A program made the position numbers and the translations under genes. From the NCBI GenBank assembly GCA_050253535.1, contig JBFWIW010000069.1:1-14321 (forward strand): 14,321 bases of DNA. The letters run 5' to 3'. Below are positions 5,842-13,543 of this stretch, piece after piece. The DNA comes from JBFWIW01 sp050253535 (GTDB taxonomy: Bacteria; Bacillota; Clostridia; Oscillospirales; Oscillospiraceae). Position 1 is the first letter of the stretch. Every line of letters starts with the position of its first letter. The notes beneath the pieces were generated by a model. That model saw only the letters and a program-made list of their open reading frames with translations. It searched no databases and had not been told where the DNA came from.

Positions 5842-7968
5842 ATGTCAAAGAGAGAAATTCGAGTCGGTATTGACGTGGGCGGAACGCATACGAAAGCGGT
5901 TGCAATCGATAATAAAACCCATGAGATCATAGGGGAGTCAGTTGTGATGACGACGCATGATCATAAGATGGGCGTAGCCGCGGGGGTTATAGAATGCTTT
6001 GAAAACTGCCTGACTAAAAATGATATATCGCCCGACGATGTCATATTTATCGCACACAGCACAACCCAGGCCACCAACGCAATGCTGGAAGGCGACGTGG
6101 CAAAGGTCGGAATCATCGGAATGGCTTCGGGCGGTTTAGAAGGTATTCTGGCAAAAAAGCAGACAAATATTCCGGATATTGAACTGGGTACGGGAAGAAA
6201 AATTCCAACGTTTCACACATTTATTAAGGTCAAGGATGTGAACAATGAGAGTATCCGGAATCAGATTGATTTTCTGCTGAGCAAAGGCGCGCAGGTTATT
6301 GTGGCCTCCAAGGCGTTCGGCGTGGACAGCATCAGGGAAGAAGAAATGGTGCGAACCGTTGCGGAAAAACACGATCTTCCCGTCAGCGTTGCGGCTGATA
6401 TCAGCAAGCTGTACGGGCTGACAAGACGAACAAGGACAGCCGCAATAAATGCGAGCATCCTTCCGAAGATGTATAATACTGCGGACAGTACGGAGCGGAG
6501 CGTAAGGCACGCGGGAATAAAAGTCCCGCTTATGATCATGCGCGGCGACGGCGGCGTAATGAATATAGAAGAAATGAAAAAACGCCCGGTGCTCACGATG
6601 CTCTCTGGACCCGCCGCCAGCGTGGTTGGCGCGCTTATGTATTTGCGCGCGTCAAACGGCATCTATTTTGAGGTGGGCGGAACCAGCACCAATATCGGCG
6701 TGATCAAGAACGGACGGCCCGCAGTGGACTTCTCTGTCGTCGGAGAACACAAAACATATATCAATTCGCTTGACGTCCGCGTCCTGGGTGTCGCCGGAGG
6801 CAGCATGGTGCGGGCAAGCGACCATAAACTCGCTGACGTGGGACCGAGAAGCGCCCATATAGGCGGGATGCCGTACGCCGTCTATACGCCGGAAGAAGAA
6901 ATCGTGAATCCGAAGCTGGAATTTTTCTCTCCCAAAAAGGAAGACCCGTCGGATTATGTGTGCATCCGGTTAGATAACGGTAAACGGATTACGCTGACAA
7001 ACAGCTGCGCCGCCAATGTGCTCGGGCTGGTGAGTCCCGAGGATTATTCGTACGGCAGCAGGGAATCCGCAAGAAAGGCGATGAAGCCGCTCGCCGATTA
7101 TCTCGGCGTCTCCGTTGAGGCGTGTGCGGAACAGATCCTTGAAAAAGCATATCTGAAGATCGAACCGGTAATCATGGAACTTGCGGAAAAATATAAAATT
7201 GACACCGACCAGATATCGCTGGTGGGCGTCGGCGGAGGCGCCGCTGCGCTGCTGCCGTATACGGCGAAGAAGATGCGTCTTAATTATGACATACCCCAAT
7301 ATGCCGAAGTGATCTCTTCAATCGGCGTTGCGCTCGCTATGGTCCGCGACGTTGTGGAGCGGGTGATTCCAAATCCGACTAAGCAGGATATAGCTTCTAT
7401 TAAAAAAGAAGCGAAGAACATGGCGATAAAAAGCGGCGCGGTGCCCGACAGTGTAGAAGTCCAGATAGAGATAGATTCACAGACATCGAGAGTAACGGCA
7501 ATCGCACTGGGTTCAACCGAGGTCAAAACAACGGATCTCCTCAGGGAATGTACATACGAAGAGGCGCGCGATATCGCCGCAAAGTCCATGAAGATATCGC
7601 CGGAAGAGACAAAGCTGATCGTAAAAAACGATATTTTCTATATCTTCGGCGGTAAAAAAGGTGATAAGCAAAACCTGAGACTCATTGACAAAAAGGGCTT
7701 TATAAAAATTCAGAGTGCCGACGCGGACGCCTTGCTCTGCAAGGTATCCGAATGGGAAGAACTTACCGAAAAGCTATGGCGCAGAATGCTGACCTATAAA
7801 TATGAAATGCAGCACAGCCCGGATATCTTCCTCTGCATAGGGGGAAAAGTGCTGGATTACGCGGGAACGAGCAGTCTTGAACAGCTGAATATAGTGATGA
7901 GTACGGAATTTGTCGATACGGAGCCGGACGATGAAATTATTATCGTGGGTGCGAAAGCTGAAATATGA
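5842..7968 (+). CDS. HyuA-type hydantoinase/oxoprolinase family ATPase, without a HyuB partner
   Basis: This 708-aa protein has the full length usual for HyuA/N-methylhydantoinase A subunits. GIDVGGTHTKA (residues 9-19) is the first phosphate loop of the acetate kinase/Hsp70-like ATPase fold. LSGPAASVVGA begins at residue 254, and a second phosphate motif VGGTSTN spans 278-284. GVGGGAAALLPYTAKK (from 462) is the adenosine-binding region, followed by VISSIGVALAMV. Relatives drive ATP-dependent ring opening of N-methylhydantoin or 5-oxoproline, or carboxylation of ketones. Many need a separate HyuB subunit, and none is encoded nearby. The usual D-M-GGTSTD is E277-V-GGTSTN here, so two acidic or polar positions differ. 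GGAGG lies 6 nt before the start. The stop overlaps the next gene by 4 nt (ATGA), so the two are probably translationally coupled. The reaction is unknown, and a reactivase or chaperone-like ATPase role is possible. Confidence 0.87.
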   Translation: MSKREIRVGIDVGGTHTKAVAIDNKTHEIIGESVVMTTHDHKMGVAAGVIECFENCLTKNDISPDDVIFIAHSTTQATNAMLEGDVAKVGIIGMASGGLEGILAKKQTNIPDIELGTGRKIPTFHTFIKVKDVNNESIRNQIDFLLSKGAQVIVASKAFGVDSIREEEMVRTVAEKHDLPVSVAADISKLYGLTRRTRTAAINASILPKMYNTADSTERSVRHAGIKVPLMIMRGDGGVMNIEEMKKRPVLTMLSGPAASVVGALMYLRASNGIYFEVGGTSTNIGVIKNGRPAVDFSVVGEHKTYINSLDVRVLGVAGGSMVRASDHKLADVGPRSAHIGGMPYAVYTPEEEIVNPKLEFFSPKKEDPSDYVCIRLDNGKRITLTNSCAANVLGLVSPEDYSYGSRESARKAMKPLADYLGVSVEACAEQILEKAYLKIEPVIMELAEKYKIDTDQISLVGVGGGAAALLPYTAKKMRLNYDIPQYAEVISSIGVALAMVRDVVERVIPNPTKQDIASIKKEAKNMAIKSGAVPDSVEVQIEIDSQTSRVTAIALGSTEVKTTDLLRECTYEEARDIAAKSMKISPEETKLIVKNDIFYIFGGKKGDKQNLRLIDKKGFIKIQSADADALLCKVSEWEELTEKLWRRMLTYKYEMQHSPDIFLCIGGKVLDYAGTSSLEQLNIVMSTEFVDTEPDDEIIIVGAKAEI

Positions 7969-8609
7969 TTGAAGAAATGCTGCGGGACCTGCTCTTGCTG
8001 GATGAAAGCGTTTGGGATGATTACGCCTTCCGCCACGAGCCGCTGATCGGAAAAATATCAGATGAACAGAAAACCGGATTTTCGCAAAATGCCCGCCAGT
8101 GCGGTACTTCGGTCGCGGAGGAATTTCTGTGCCTGCACGGGGAGAAAAGCCCTGCGGCATATGTTGAAAAACTGGGAATTACGCTTGATTTTATAGAAAG
8201 CGGCGCGGACGAGGTCACGTTTGCTTTTTTTACGGAGCCGGACCGGATATCGGTATCCCGCGGCGCGGCGGACAAAGCAAACAATCTTCTCGGGGAAATC
8301 GGCATGCGGGCGCTTTTCGGCGACGTAACGGATGTGGCGATTGCGCACGAATTATATCATTTTATTGAATGTACCCAAGATGACCTGTATACTAATCAAA
8401 AATTACTTCAATTGTGGAAGCTTGGCACTTACAGAAAAACTTCAAAAGTAGTCAGCGTTTCCGAAATCGGGGCCATGGCGTTTGCAAAACGCCTGCTGAA
8501 TTTATCGTATTGTCCTTTTATATTGGATGTGCTCATGCTGTATGTACGTAACAAAAGAATGGGGAAAAGTCTGTACGACAGCATCATAAAAAATACTGCA
8601 AAGGGGTGA
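7965..8609 (+). CDS. Unrecognised protein with HExxHxxE zincin-like motif
   Basis: This 214-aa soluble-looking protein overlaps the end of the HyuA-like gene by 4 nt, so it is surely co-translated. I do not recognise the family. The notable feature is HELYHFIE, with His128, Glu129, His132 and Glu135, preceded by the hydrophobic VTDVAIA. This is the form of a zinc-binding helix in metallopeptidase-like proteins, with Glu135 a possible further ligand. There is no signal peptide and no clear membrane segment. The N-terminus is acidic (EEMLRDLLLLDESVWDD), and the C-terminal third is basic with hydrophobic patches. It could be a metal-binding partner of the HyuA-like protein in place of HyuB, or a small peptidase. 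A chance HExxH match is possible. The ORF is real, given the overlap and the tight spacing to the next gene. Confidence 0.7.
   Translation: MIEEMLRDLLLLDESVWDDYAFRHEPLIGKISDEQKTGFSQNARQCGTSVAEEFLCLHGEKSPAAYVEKLGITLDFIESGADEVTFAFFTEPDRISVSRGAADKANNLLGEIGMRALFGDVTDVAIAHELYHFIECTQDDLYTNQKLLQLWKLGTYRKTSKVVSVSEIGAMAFAKRLLNLSYCPFILDVLMLYVRNKRMGKSLYDSIIKNTAKG
8601..8606 (+). promoter_or_regulatory. Ribosome binding site AAGGGG favouring the start at 8615
   Basis: The AAGGGG lies 8 nt before the ATG at 8615. The in-frame GTG at 8606 overlaps it and the ATG at 8609 is only 2 nt away, so the third candidate is preferred. Confidence 0.55.
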
Positions 8610-8614
8610 TGGTT

Positions 8615-9163
8615 ATGGATATCATATCGATGGCGGTATATATACTGGCCCTCTTGGGGACCTTTGTTTTTGTGGTAACCAGACGAACCGGACCGGGAAA
8701 AGACGAATTGTTTCGGATCAAAGAGACGCCGATGACCGCGCTGTTTGGGCTCATGATCCTCATCGAAGCCGGTTTCCTGCAGTATTTTCTGATTACAAAG
8801 CCGGAGCAGATTGTTGCGACGGGTGAAGGCCTGAGAAACGCGTATCTCTTCCTGTTTATTTCCGTTGCTCTTGGGTGCTGCCTGATCATGTACGCGTTTG
8901 TGAAAACCGTTATCGTCACCGAGAAGGGGGTTATCTGCGTTTCGCTTTTCGGCAGCCATGAAGAAGTTGACTGGAATGAAATCGACGGGATTGAGTTGAC
9001 CCGGAATAACCGGTTGGTTCTGATTAAAGGCAAAGAGCTGAAAGTCACTGTCGGCGGCGACAGGGAATCATTTAAACGCTTTATAAAAATGGCCGATAAA
9101 AAGATCCGGCCGGAGGCCGGAGAAGACATACTTTTGACGCTGAAAGAAAAATACAAGGTTTAA
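8615..9163 (+). CDS. Small membrane protein with three helices and a PH-like C-terminal domain
   Basis: The protein is 182 aa with this start. Hydrophobic segments lie at about residues 2-22 (IISMAVYILALLGTFVFVV), 38-60 (around MTALFGLMILIEAGF) and 76-98 (AYLFLFISVALGCCLIMY). The soluble rest has alternating beta-like strands, VIVTEKGVICVSLFG, EVDWNEIDGIELT, RLVLIKGKELKVTV, then a final amphipathic helix. That is the layout of bacterial PH-domain membrane proteins, in which an IDWNEI-type strand is common. The gene lies 5 nt after the HExxH gene and 32 nt before the glycyl radical enzyme gene. No catalytic motif is seen. It may anchor or sense something at the membrane. The family call rests on strand pattern only. 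Confidence 0.65.
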   Translation: MDIISMAVYILALLGTFVFVVTRRTGPGKDELFRIKETPMTALFGLMILIEAGFLQYFLITKPEQIVATGEGLRNAYLFLFISVALGCCLIMYAFVKTVIVTEKGVICVSLFGSHEEVDWNEIDGIELTRNNRLVLIKGKELKVTVGGDRESFKRFIKMADKKIRPEAGEDILLTLKEKYKV

Positions 9164-9195
9164 AACAATAACATAGACCGTTTCAGAGGTGAATC

Positions 9196-11562
9196 ATGAA
9201 TAAACGAAGCGACCGAATTAATAAACTGCGGAATCAAATCCTGTCAAGCGTACCGACGGTAAGTACGCAGCGCGCATGGATTGTGACAAGGGCTTACGAA
9301 AAATATGCCCAATATCCGATTCTGATCAAGAGAGCTAAAACGCTCGGCGATATTCTTGACCAGATGACCATTTACATAAGTGAAGGCGACCTGTTGGCCG
9401 GAAACCAGGGGACAGCTGTGCGGTGCCCGCCGGTTTACCCGGAAAACTCCGTCGTATGGATGACAGAAGAGCAGATGGCGGAGATCGAGCGCCGGAAAAT
9501 CAATCCGCTGAAAATTCCGAAAGGCGTAAGGGAAGAGCTAACGGAAATTGCCGCGCTTTGGCATGGAAATACGCTGCTTGAAAAGTGTTACGCCGAGTTC
9601 CCGGACGATGTGCTGAAAGCGCGCACGACGCTTGTATTTTCCGTGTCGCTGGAAAAGAACGCGATCGGCCACTGCGTACTGGATTACGAAAAGCTGCTGC
9701 GCGTGGGATATAACGGGCTCAAAAGGGAAGCGGAAGAGCAGCTCGGCACATTGGATTTTACCGATCCTAAGCAGCTGGAAAAAAGAGATTTTCTGCAGGC
9801 CGCGGTAATTGTGTGCGATGCGGTGATGCGCTTTGCAAAGCGCTATACGGCAATGCTGAGAGAGCTTGCGCAGAATGAGACGGATGATTCGCGTAAAAGC
9901 GAGCTGCTCAGACTTGCGGAAATCTGCGAGAAGGTCCCGGCGGACCCGGCCGGTTCGTTCTATGAGGCCGTGCAGTCCGTGTACATGGCGCATATCGTCA
10001 ATACGATCGAGACAAATGCCTATTCTATGAGCTTCGGCCGGTTTGACCAGTATATTTACCCGTATTATCAAAAGGATATCGCGGAAGGGAAACTGACAAA
10101 AGAGCAGGCGCAGGAACTTATCAACTGTTTCTGGTGCAAAACAAACGATCTGATGCATGTCGACGACGCCGAGTCAATTTACTTTCACGGCGGACATCCG
10201 TTCGGGCAGCATCTGACAATCGGGGGAGTTGACAGGGGCGGAAACGACGCTGTCAATGAAATCAGCCGCATGTGCCTTGAGGCGCATGAGACGGTTATGC
10301 TGTACCAGCCCGATTTCAGCGTCCGGTTCCATAAAAACACCCCCCGCGAATTCAAAAAACGGACTGCGGAGGTTATCCGGCTCGGACTGGGGCTGCCGCA
10401 GATATTCAACGATGAAATCATCATAGAGGCGCTCGTGAAGGACGGTTTGCCTCTGGAAGAGGCGCGAAACTATACGCCGACAGGCTGCGTGGAGAATTCG
10501 ACGGCGAACTCTTGGATTCGTGCGCCGGGCGGTTGGTTCAATCTTCCGAAGATATTGGAGCTCACGCTGCACGAAGGCAGATGCGCCATGACCGGAAAAC
10601 AGGTGAGCTTTAAAAGTAAGCGGGTTGAAGACATCGTCTCGTTTGACGAGCTTATGGGTATCTATAAACGGCACATGGCCGATATGATCCGGCTGCATGT
10701 TATCTGGAGCAACCTGATAGATGATGTACATAAGCGCGTTATGCCGCAGACCTCGGTTTCCATTTTGACCGGAGACTGCATGGAGAATGGGAAAGATGTT
10801 GTGGAAGGCGGCGCGCGTTATAATTTCACAAGCCCTCTGATGGTGGGGATCGCCAACATTACCGATTCGATGATGATCATAAAAAAGATGGTTTTTGAAG
10901 ATAAGAACATCTCGCTCAGAGATATCGTGAATGCCCTGGACCATGACTTTGATGGATATGAGTCCCTTTTGCTCCGCATCAGAAACTGGCCGCTCTGTTA
11001 TGGAAACGACATTGATGAAGTGGATGACATAGCGCGGGATATAACCGAATATTTCTGCGGCGAATTTGCAAAGTATAGAAACACGAGAGACGGCAAATTC
11101 AGGGTCGGGTTCTGGTCGGTAACAGCGAATTTCAACCTGGGACTCAGTACCGCGGCAACGCTTGACGGCCGTAAAGCGGGCGAGCCGCTGTCCGATTCGC
11201 TTGCGCCAAATTCGGGCAGGGATCGCAGCGGACTGACAGCGTCGCTGAAATCTGTGGCAAAAATACCCCAATTCAGGGCATCCAACGGCACGGTTCTTAA
11301 CAGGCATCTGTCTCCGGCGGATTTAAAAGACGATGACAGGCTGGATAAGTTTATTGATCTGACAGATGGGTATTTTTCGTTGGGAGGGTCCAATATCGGT
11401 TTTAATATTGTAAATGCCGATACGCTCCGCGCCGCGAAAAAGGACCCGGAGAAATATGCGGATCTCATGGTTAAGGTAGCCGGGTATGCCGCGTTTTTCA
11501 CCGAGCTGGGCGATTCCTGCCAGGATGAGATAATCGCGAGGACTGTACATCATCTCGATTAG
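9196..11562 (+). CDS. Glycyl radical enzyme of the dehydratase/lyase (pyruvate formate-lyase-like) class
   Basis: This 788-aa protein is full length for the family. The N-terminus (RINKLRNQILSSVPTVSTQRAW) is the standard opening. IGHCVLDYEKLL carries His159, YSMSFGRFDQYIYPYY begins at 276, and HLTIGGVDRGGNDAVNEIS and LYQPDFSVRFHKNTP are core barrel segments. The thiyl cysteine is Cys431 in TPTGCVE, with Glu433 as the general base seen in glycerol and diol dehydratases and choline lyase. The radical site is Gly763 in KVAGYAAFF, 26 residues from the end. These positions nearly coincide with B12-independent glycerol dehydratase (Cys433, Glu435, Gly763). After Cys-Val-Glu comes NSTANSWIRAPGG instead of the usual Pro-Gln start, and the Asp447 equivalent is not evident. 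The substrate is therefore probably different. The activase gene follows by 15 nt. No microcompartment-targeting extension is seen. Confidence 0.93.
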   Translation: MNKRSDRINKLRNQILSSVPTVSTQRAWIVTRAYEKYAQYPILIKRAKTLGDILDQMTIYISEGDLLAGNQGTAVRCPPVYPENSVVWMTEEQMAEIERRKINPLKIPKGVREELTEIAALWHGNTLLEKCYAEFPDDVLKARTTLVFSVSLEKNAIGHCVLDYEKLLRVGYNGLKREAEEQLGTLDFTDPKQLEKRDFLQAAVIVCDAVMRFAKRYTAMLRELAQNETDDSRKSELLRLAEICEKVPADPAGSFYEAVQSVYMAHIVNTIETNAYSMSFGRFDQYIYPYYQKDIAEGKLTKEQAQELINCFWCKTNDLMHVDDAESIYFHGGHPFGQHLTIGGVDRGGNDAVNEISRMCLEAHETVMLYQPDFSVRFHKNTPREFKKRTAEVIRLGLGLPQIFNDEIIIEALVKDGLPLEEARNYTPTGCVENSTANSWIRAPGGWFNLPKILELTLHEGRCAMTGKQVSFKSKRVEDIVSFDELMGIYKRHMADMIRLHVIWSNLIDDVHKRVMPQTSVSILTGDCMENGKDVVEGGARYNFTSPLMVGIANITDSMMIIKKMVFEDKNISLRDIVNALDHDFDGYESLLLRIRNWPLCYGNDIDEVDDIARDITEYFCGEFAKYRNTRDGKFRVGFWSVTANFNLGLSTAATLDGRKAGEPLSDSLAPNSGRDRSGLTASLKSVAKIPQFRASNGTVLNRHLSPADLKDDDRLDKFIDLTDGYFSLGGSNIGFNIVNADTLRAAKKDPEKYADLMVKVAGYAAFFTELGDSCQDEIIARTVHHLD

Positions 11563-11577
11563 ATTTAAGGTGAAGTT

Positions 11578-12477
11578 ATGATCGACAGTGGCATTGTTTT
11601 TAAGATTCAGAGGCATTCTCTTCATGATGGCCCCGGTATAAGAACCACGGTTTTTCTGAAGGGCTGTCCAATTCGCTGTGCCTGGTGCTTTAATCCCGAG
11701 TCGCATCTTACGGGATGCGAGGTGATTCATTATCCGGAAAAATGTATAGGGTGCGGCCGCTGTTTTGAAGTGTGCGAACAGAAGGCAATAAGCAAAGAGG
11801 GAAACCGTCTCAATAAACGACTTTGCAATAACTGCGGGGCTTGTGTTGAAGCGTGCCCCGCCTTTGCCATGCAGGTGTTGGGCCGCAGGATGAGCAGCGA
11901 TGAAGTGGTGGACGAGGTCTTGAAGGACAGGGCTTTTTACGGGGAACACGGAGGGGTGACGTTATCCGGGGGAGAAGTCGCTTTCCAAAAAGATTTTGCG
12001 TGCGGCATCCTGAAAAAGTCGAAAAGAGAGCATATACATACCGCTATTGAAACCTGCGGATACGCAAAATGGGATGATCTGCGGCAGATATTGGAATACA
12101 CGGATTTGGTTTTTTTTGATATTAAGGTTTTGGATAAAGAGAGGCATAAGCGCTATACAGGCGCAGATAACACGCTGATACTCGAAAACGCGGTTAAAAC
12201 ATCCCGGACCGGCATACCGCTTATCATTTGTGTGCCGGTGATACCGGGCTATAATGATGACGAAAAAGAAATGAATGATATTGCCGGTTTTATCGAACAG
12301 AAAATTCATCCGTCAGCCGTTCATCTGCACCCTTATGAACTGTTGGGAGTCAAAAAATATGAGATGTTGGACCGAGAGTATCAGCTTAAACAGGTAAAAC
12401 CTTCAGAAGAGGCAGCGGTAAAGAAAATCTCCGACATTTTTACATCATACGGACTTAAAACGCAGATCGGCGGATAA
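11578..12477 (+). CDS. Glycyl radical enzyme activating enzyme (radical SAM)
   Basis: This 299-aa protein uses S-adenosylmethionine and a [4Fe-4S] cluster to abstract hydrogen from the glycine of the upstream enzyme. The opening LHDGPGIRTTVFLKGC is the family signature. The radical SAM cluster cysteines are Cys30, Cys34 and Cys37 in CPIRCAWC. An inserted ferredoxin-like domain has two more clusters, with Cys56/59/62/66 (CIGCGRCFEVC) and Cys83/86/89/93 (CNNCGACVEAC). This insert is normal for activases of dehydratase-type glycyl radical enzymes and absent from PFL activase. TLSGGEVAF is the SAM-binding GGE motif, and VCVPVIPGYND is the usual late strand. AAGGTG lies 5 nt before the start. It is certainly paired with the preceding gene. 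Confidence 0.95.
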   Translation: MIDSGIVFKIQRHSLHDGPGIRTTVFLKGCPIRCAWCFNPESHLTGCEVIHYPEKCIGCGRCFEVCEQKAISKEGNRLNKRLCNNCGACVEACPAFAMQVLGRRMSSDEVVDEVLKDRAFYGEHGGVTLSGGEVAFQKDFACGILKKSKREHIHTAIETCGYAKWDDLRQILEYTDLVFFDIKVLDKERHKRYTGADNTLILENAVKTSRTGIPLIICVPVIPGYNDDEKEMNDIAGFIEQKIHPSAVHLHPYELLGVKKYEMLDREYQLKQVKPSEEAAVKKISDIFTSYGLKTQIGG

Positions 12478-12504
12478 CCCGACTAAGAGAAAGGAGATGG
12501 AGAT

Positions 12505-13527
12505 ATGAAAGCCATAGGTGTTATGTCACCCGGAGAGATCAAATTAGTTGACGTACCCAAGCCGGAGATAAACGATTATGAATGTCTGGTTCGAATGAGG
12601 GCGTGTGCGTATTGCAATTATACGGATACGGCACAGCTGACAAATACCCATATCGACAGGAATTATCCTTTTCCGCACATACAAGGGCACGAGGGGGCCG
12701 GAGAAATCGTTGAAGTGGGGAAGAAAGTCAAAAACTTTTCCGCAGGCGACCGGATTGTATATCCCGAAGGACGTCTGGACCCCGGGTGCGGTTTTGCCGT
12801 GGTGGGGAACGCGCATTTTTCGGAATACTGCATTGTCAGGGACCTGAAAGAGATGGAGAAGGACGGGATACCGATCGACAATCCGTTTTCCTCCTGGCCG
12901 AGGAAGTTTCCTTCTGCCATTGAGTTTACGGATGCCGCGGTGCTCTCCCCGATACGCGAGCAGCTGAGCGGGGTCAGAAACTTCGGCATAGGCAAAGGTT
13001 CAAGGGTTCTGGTATTCGGAGACGGCCCGAGCGGATTTGGACTTGCGTTCTTTTCGAAATACGTTGGCGCGGCCTGGGTAGGCGTCGCGGGACACCAGGA
13101 CTCCAGGCTTGCCCACGCAAAGGAAAAAGGCGGGGCCGACGCGGTATATAATACAAACTTTGTGGATCCGTATGATGATATCGAACCGGGCAGTCTCGAT
13201 TTCGTTATCGACGCGGCCGGCAGCGCGGAAATTATCATCAACGCATCCAACCATCTGAAGGCCGGCGGAAAGGTCGGCGTTTATGCCGGCCTGCGCAAGG
13301 ACCGCCGCATGATTGATTTCCATGAGTTTGCAAACGGCGTTATGCTGCACAAGCTGTTCCATCCCATTCACCATCTCGAAGTACATGAAGAGGTTTTAGA
13401 CCTTATCAGCCGGAATCGTCTTAACCCGAAGGACTTTTACAGCCATGTCATGCCGATGGAGCAATTTAAGCAGGCGATGGATATGACGCTGAGCAGAGAA
13501 GCCTTTAAGGCAGTAATGACAATATAA
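12505..13527 (+). CDS. Zinc-type medium-chain alcohol dehydrogenase lacking the structural zinc lobe
   Basis: This 340-aa NAD(P)-dependent dehydrogenase acts on a secondary or primary alcohol. The catalytic zinc site is indicated by Cys37 (CNYTD) and His62-Glu63 in GHEGAGEIVEVG. The Rossmann nucleotide loop is GDGPSGFG (172-179), followed by the FVIDAAGS strand. The four-cysteine structural zinc lobe normally found near residues 90-115 is missing. That stretch is GRLDPGCGFAVVGNAHFSEY, as in some sorbitol or sugar-acid dehydrogenase relatives. AAGGAG lies 8 nt before the start, and the gene is 27 nt after the activase, so it is part of the operon. It probably oxidises the substrate before radical chemistry or reduces the carbonyl formed after it. 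The specific substrate is unknown. Confidence 0.88.
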   Translation: MKAIGVMSPGEIKLVDVPKPEINDYECLVRMRACAYCNYTDTAQLTNTHIDRNYPFPHIQGHEGAGEIVEVGKKVKNFSAGDRIVYPEGRLDPGCGFAVVGNAHFSEYCIVRDLKEMEKDGIPIDNPFSSWPRKFPSAIEFTDAAVLSPIREQLSGVRNFGIGKGSRVLVFGDGPSGFGLAFFSKYVGAAWVGVAGHQDSRLAHAKEKGGADAVYNTNFVDPYDDIEPGSLDFVIDAAGSAEIIINASNHLKAGGKVGVYAGLRKDRRMIDFHEFANGVMLHKLFHPIHHLEVHEEVLDLISRNRLNPKDFYSHVMPMEQFKQAMDMTLSREAFKAVMTI

Positions 13528-13530
13528 TTG

Positions 13531-13537
13531 AGGAGGG
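13531..13537 (+). promoter_or_regulatory. Ribosome binding site AGGAGGG deciding the start at 13544
   Basis: The AGGAGGG lies 6 nt before the ATG at 13544. The in-frame GTG at 13538 directly abuts it and is rejected as the start. Confidence 0.75.
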
Positions 13538-13543
13538 GTGAAA

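Noticed and set aside
10174..11307. Long minus-strand open frame (377 codons) inside the glycyl radical enzyme gene
   Set aside because: It is a shadow of the well-supported plus-strand gene. Its translation is rich in Arg, His and Ile with no recognisable domain.
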